Of a DNA stretch of 64,000 nucleotides, positions 63,444 through 64,000 are shown piece after piece. The stretch is taken from assembly GCF_017876495.1 (NCBI RefSeq), contig NZ_JAGIOB010000001.1:744001-808000 (forward strand). Direction: 5' to 3'. Each line of letters starts with the position of its first letter. Within the stretch, counting starts at the first letter, position 1. The stretch comes from Microlunatus capsulatus (GTDB taxonomy: Bacteria; Actinomycetota; Actinomycetes; Propionibacteriales; Propionibacteriaceae). Both the position numbers and the translations under genes were made by a program. Below the pieces are notes generated by a model. That model was given only the letters and a program-made list of their open reading frames with translations. It was not told the origin of the DNA and ran no database searches.

Positions 63444-64000
63444 TCAGGCGGTGCCGCGGGCCCGCGCGACGGCGTTCATCACGTGGTAGACCACGATCGC
63501 CGCGACGGTGCCCAGCGCGATGCCGTTGAACGACACGGTGCCCACGGTGAAGGTGAACGGGGCGATGGCCACGACCAGCGCAGTCGCCGCCGTCAGCTGG
63601 TTGGTCGGCTTGGCGAAGTCGACCCGGTTGTCCATCCAGATCTTGACGCCGATGATGCCGATCAGCCCGTAGAGGGCCGTCGTCACCCCGCCCAGCACGC
63701 CAGCGGGGATGGTGTTGATGACCGCGCCGACCTTCGGGGAGAGGCCGAGCAGCACCGCGAACGCCCCGGCCACCCAGTAGGCCGCCGTCGAGTAGACCCG
63801 CGTCGCCGCCATCACGCCGATGTTCTCCCCGTAGGTCGTGGTGCCCGAGCCGCCGCCGAGCCCGGCCAGCGTGGTGGCCAGGCCGTCGGCGAGGAGCGCC
63901 CGACCGGTCAGTTTGTTGACAGCAGGGTCGGTCATCTGGGCGACGCCGCGGATGTGGCCGACGTTCTCGGCCACCAGCACCAGGACGACGGGCAGGAACG
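63444..64000 (-). CDS. NCS2 xanthine/uracil permease, C-terminal part (5' end outside window)
   Basis: The frame stays open to the window edge, so only about 185 residues are seen. The NCS2 signature GGSGTTTYGENIGVMAATRVYS is present, followed by several membrane helices ending VVYHVMNAVARARG. Such permeases bring in uracil, xanthine or uric acid by proton symport. The base cannot be told from this part. It converges on phoD. Confidence 0.9.
   Translation of the reverse strand, partial: FLPVVLVLVAENVGHIRGVAQMTDPAVNKLTGRALLADGLATTLAGLGGGSGTTTYGENIGVMAATRVYSTAAYWVAGAFAVLLGLSPKVGAVINTIPAGVLGGVTTALYGLIGIIGVKIWMDNRVDFAKPTNQLTAATALVVAIAPFTFTVGTVSFNGIALGTVAAIVVYHVMNAVARARGTA

Overview
The window is about 64 kb of very GC-rich DNA with dense short-gap operons, many GTG starts and many 4-base start/stop overlaps. 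It carries the actinobacterial signature genes mtrA-mtrB-lpqB, the glnX-glnH-pknG set, a DUF3107 gene beside an RhlE helicase, long-form HPF, Ku and the 1,600-residue NAD-glutamate dehydrogenase. I infer a chromosomal segment of an actinomycete, most likely Geodermatophilaceae or a close relative. I see no rRNA, tRNA, CRISPR array, transposase or prophage gene.

Layout. 1-12.2 kb is a signalling island: a CbbX/SpoVK-like AAA ATPase, GlnX, lipoprotein GlnH, an unknown helical protein, PknG, a PP2C phosphatase, an M48 protease on the other strand, a vWA protein and an FHA protein. Three of these proteins share small zinc-ribbon modules. 12.3-15.4 kb holds DUF3107, a ferritin-like protein and RhlE, an order also found in mycobacteria. 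15.4-19.4 kb has a sortase/DUF4397 pair, a YjbR-like protein, an aldo/keto reductase, a DksA-like protein and a PHP phosphoesterase. 19.8-24.6 kb is NAD-glutamate dehydrogenase, in mycobacteria the endpoint of PknG signalling. 24.8-34.3 kb holds CorA, Ku, a WS/DGAT-like protein lacking its catalytic histidines, a cupredoxin lipoprotein with a membrane protein, a GntR regulator, a phosphoribosyltransferase, an Rv3235-like protein and a frameshifted DUF5995 gene. 34.4-46.1 kb is the secA...hpf-comF-lpqB-mtrB-mtrA region, interrupted by a YcaQ-like glycosylase and a nucleoside hydrolase-like gene. 46.2-48.7 kb encodes malic enzyme, VanZ and YqgE. 49-56 kb is a five-gene operon (SWIM protein, DUF5691, MoxR ATPase, DUF5682, vWA) of unknown function. 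56-64 kb has FolP, an MFS exporter, DUF805, a secreted nuclease, a methyltransferase, two Tat-exported enzymes and the end of an NCS2 permease.

The most notable non-coding content is a dispersed structured element of about 110 nt. It has one copy at 19.6 kb, two at 38.8-39.0 kb and one at 48.8 kb, and its apical stem changes sequence between copies while staying fully paired. A second repeat family (CCTGAGCCYGTCGAAGG and its complement) forms convergent hairpins and has also entered the AAA ATPase coding sequence in frame. Many genes have a -10-like hexamer 6-8 nt before the start codon, which suggests widespread leaderless transcription. Two genes (rhlE and the sortase) appear to start with CTG.
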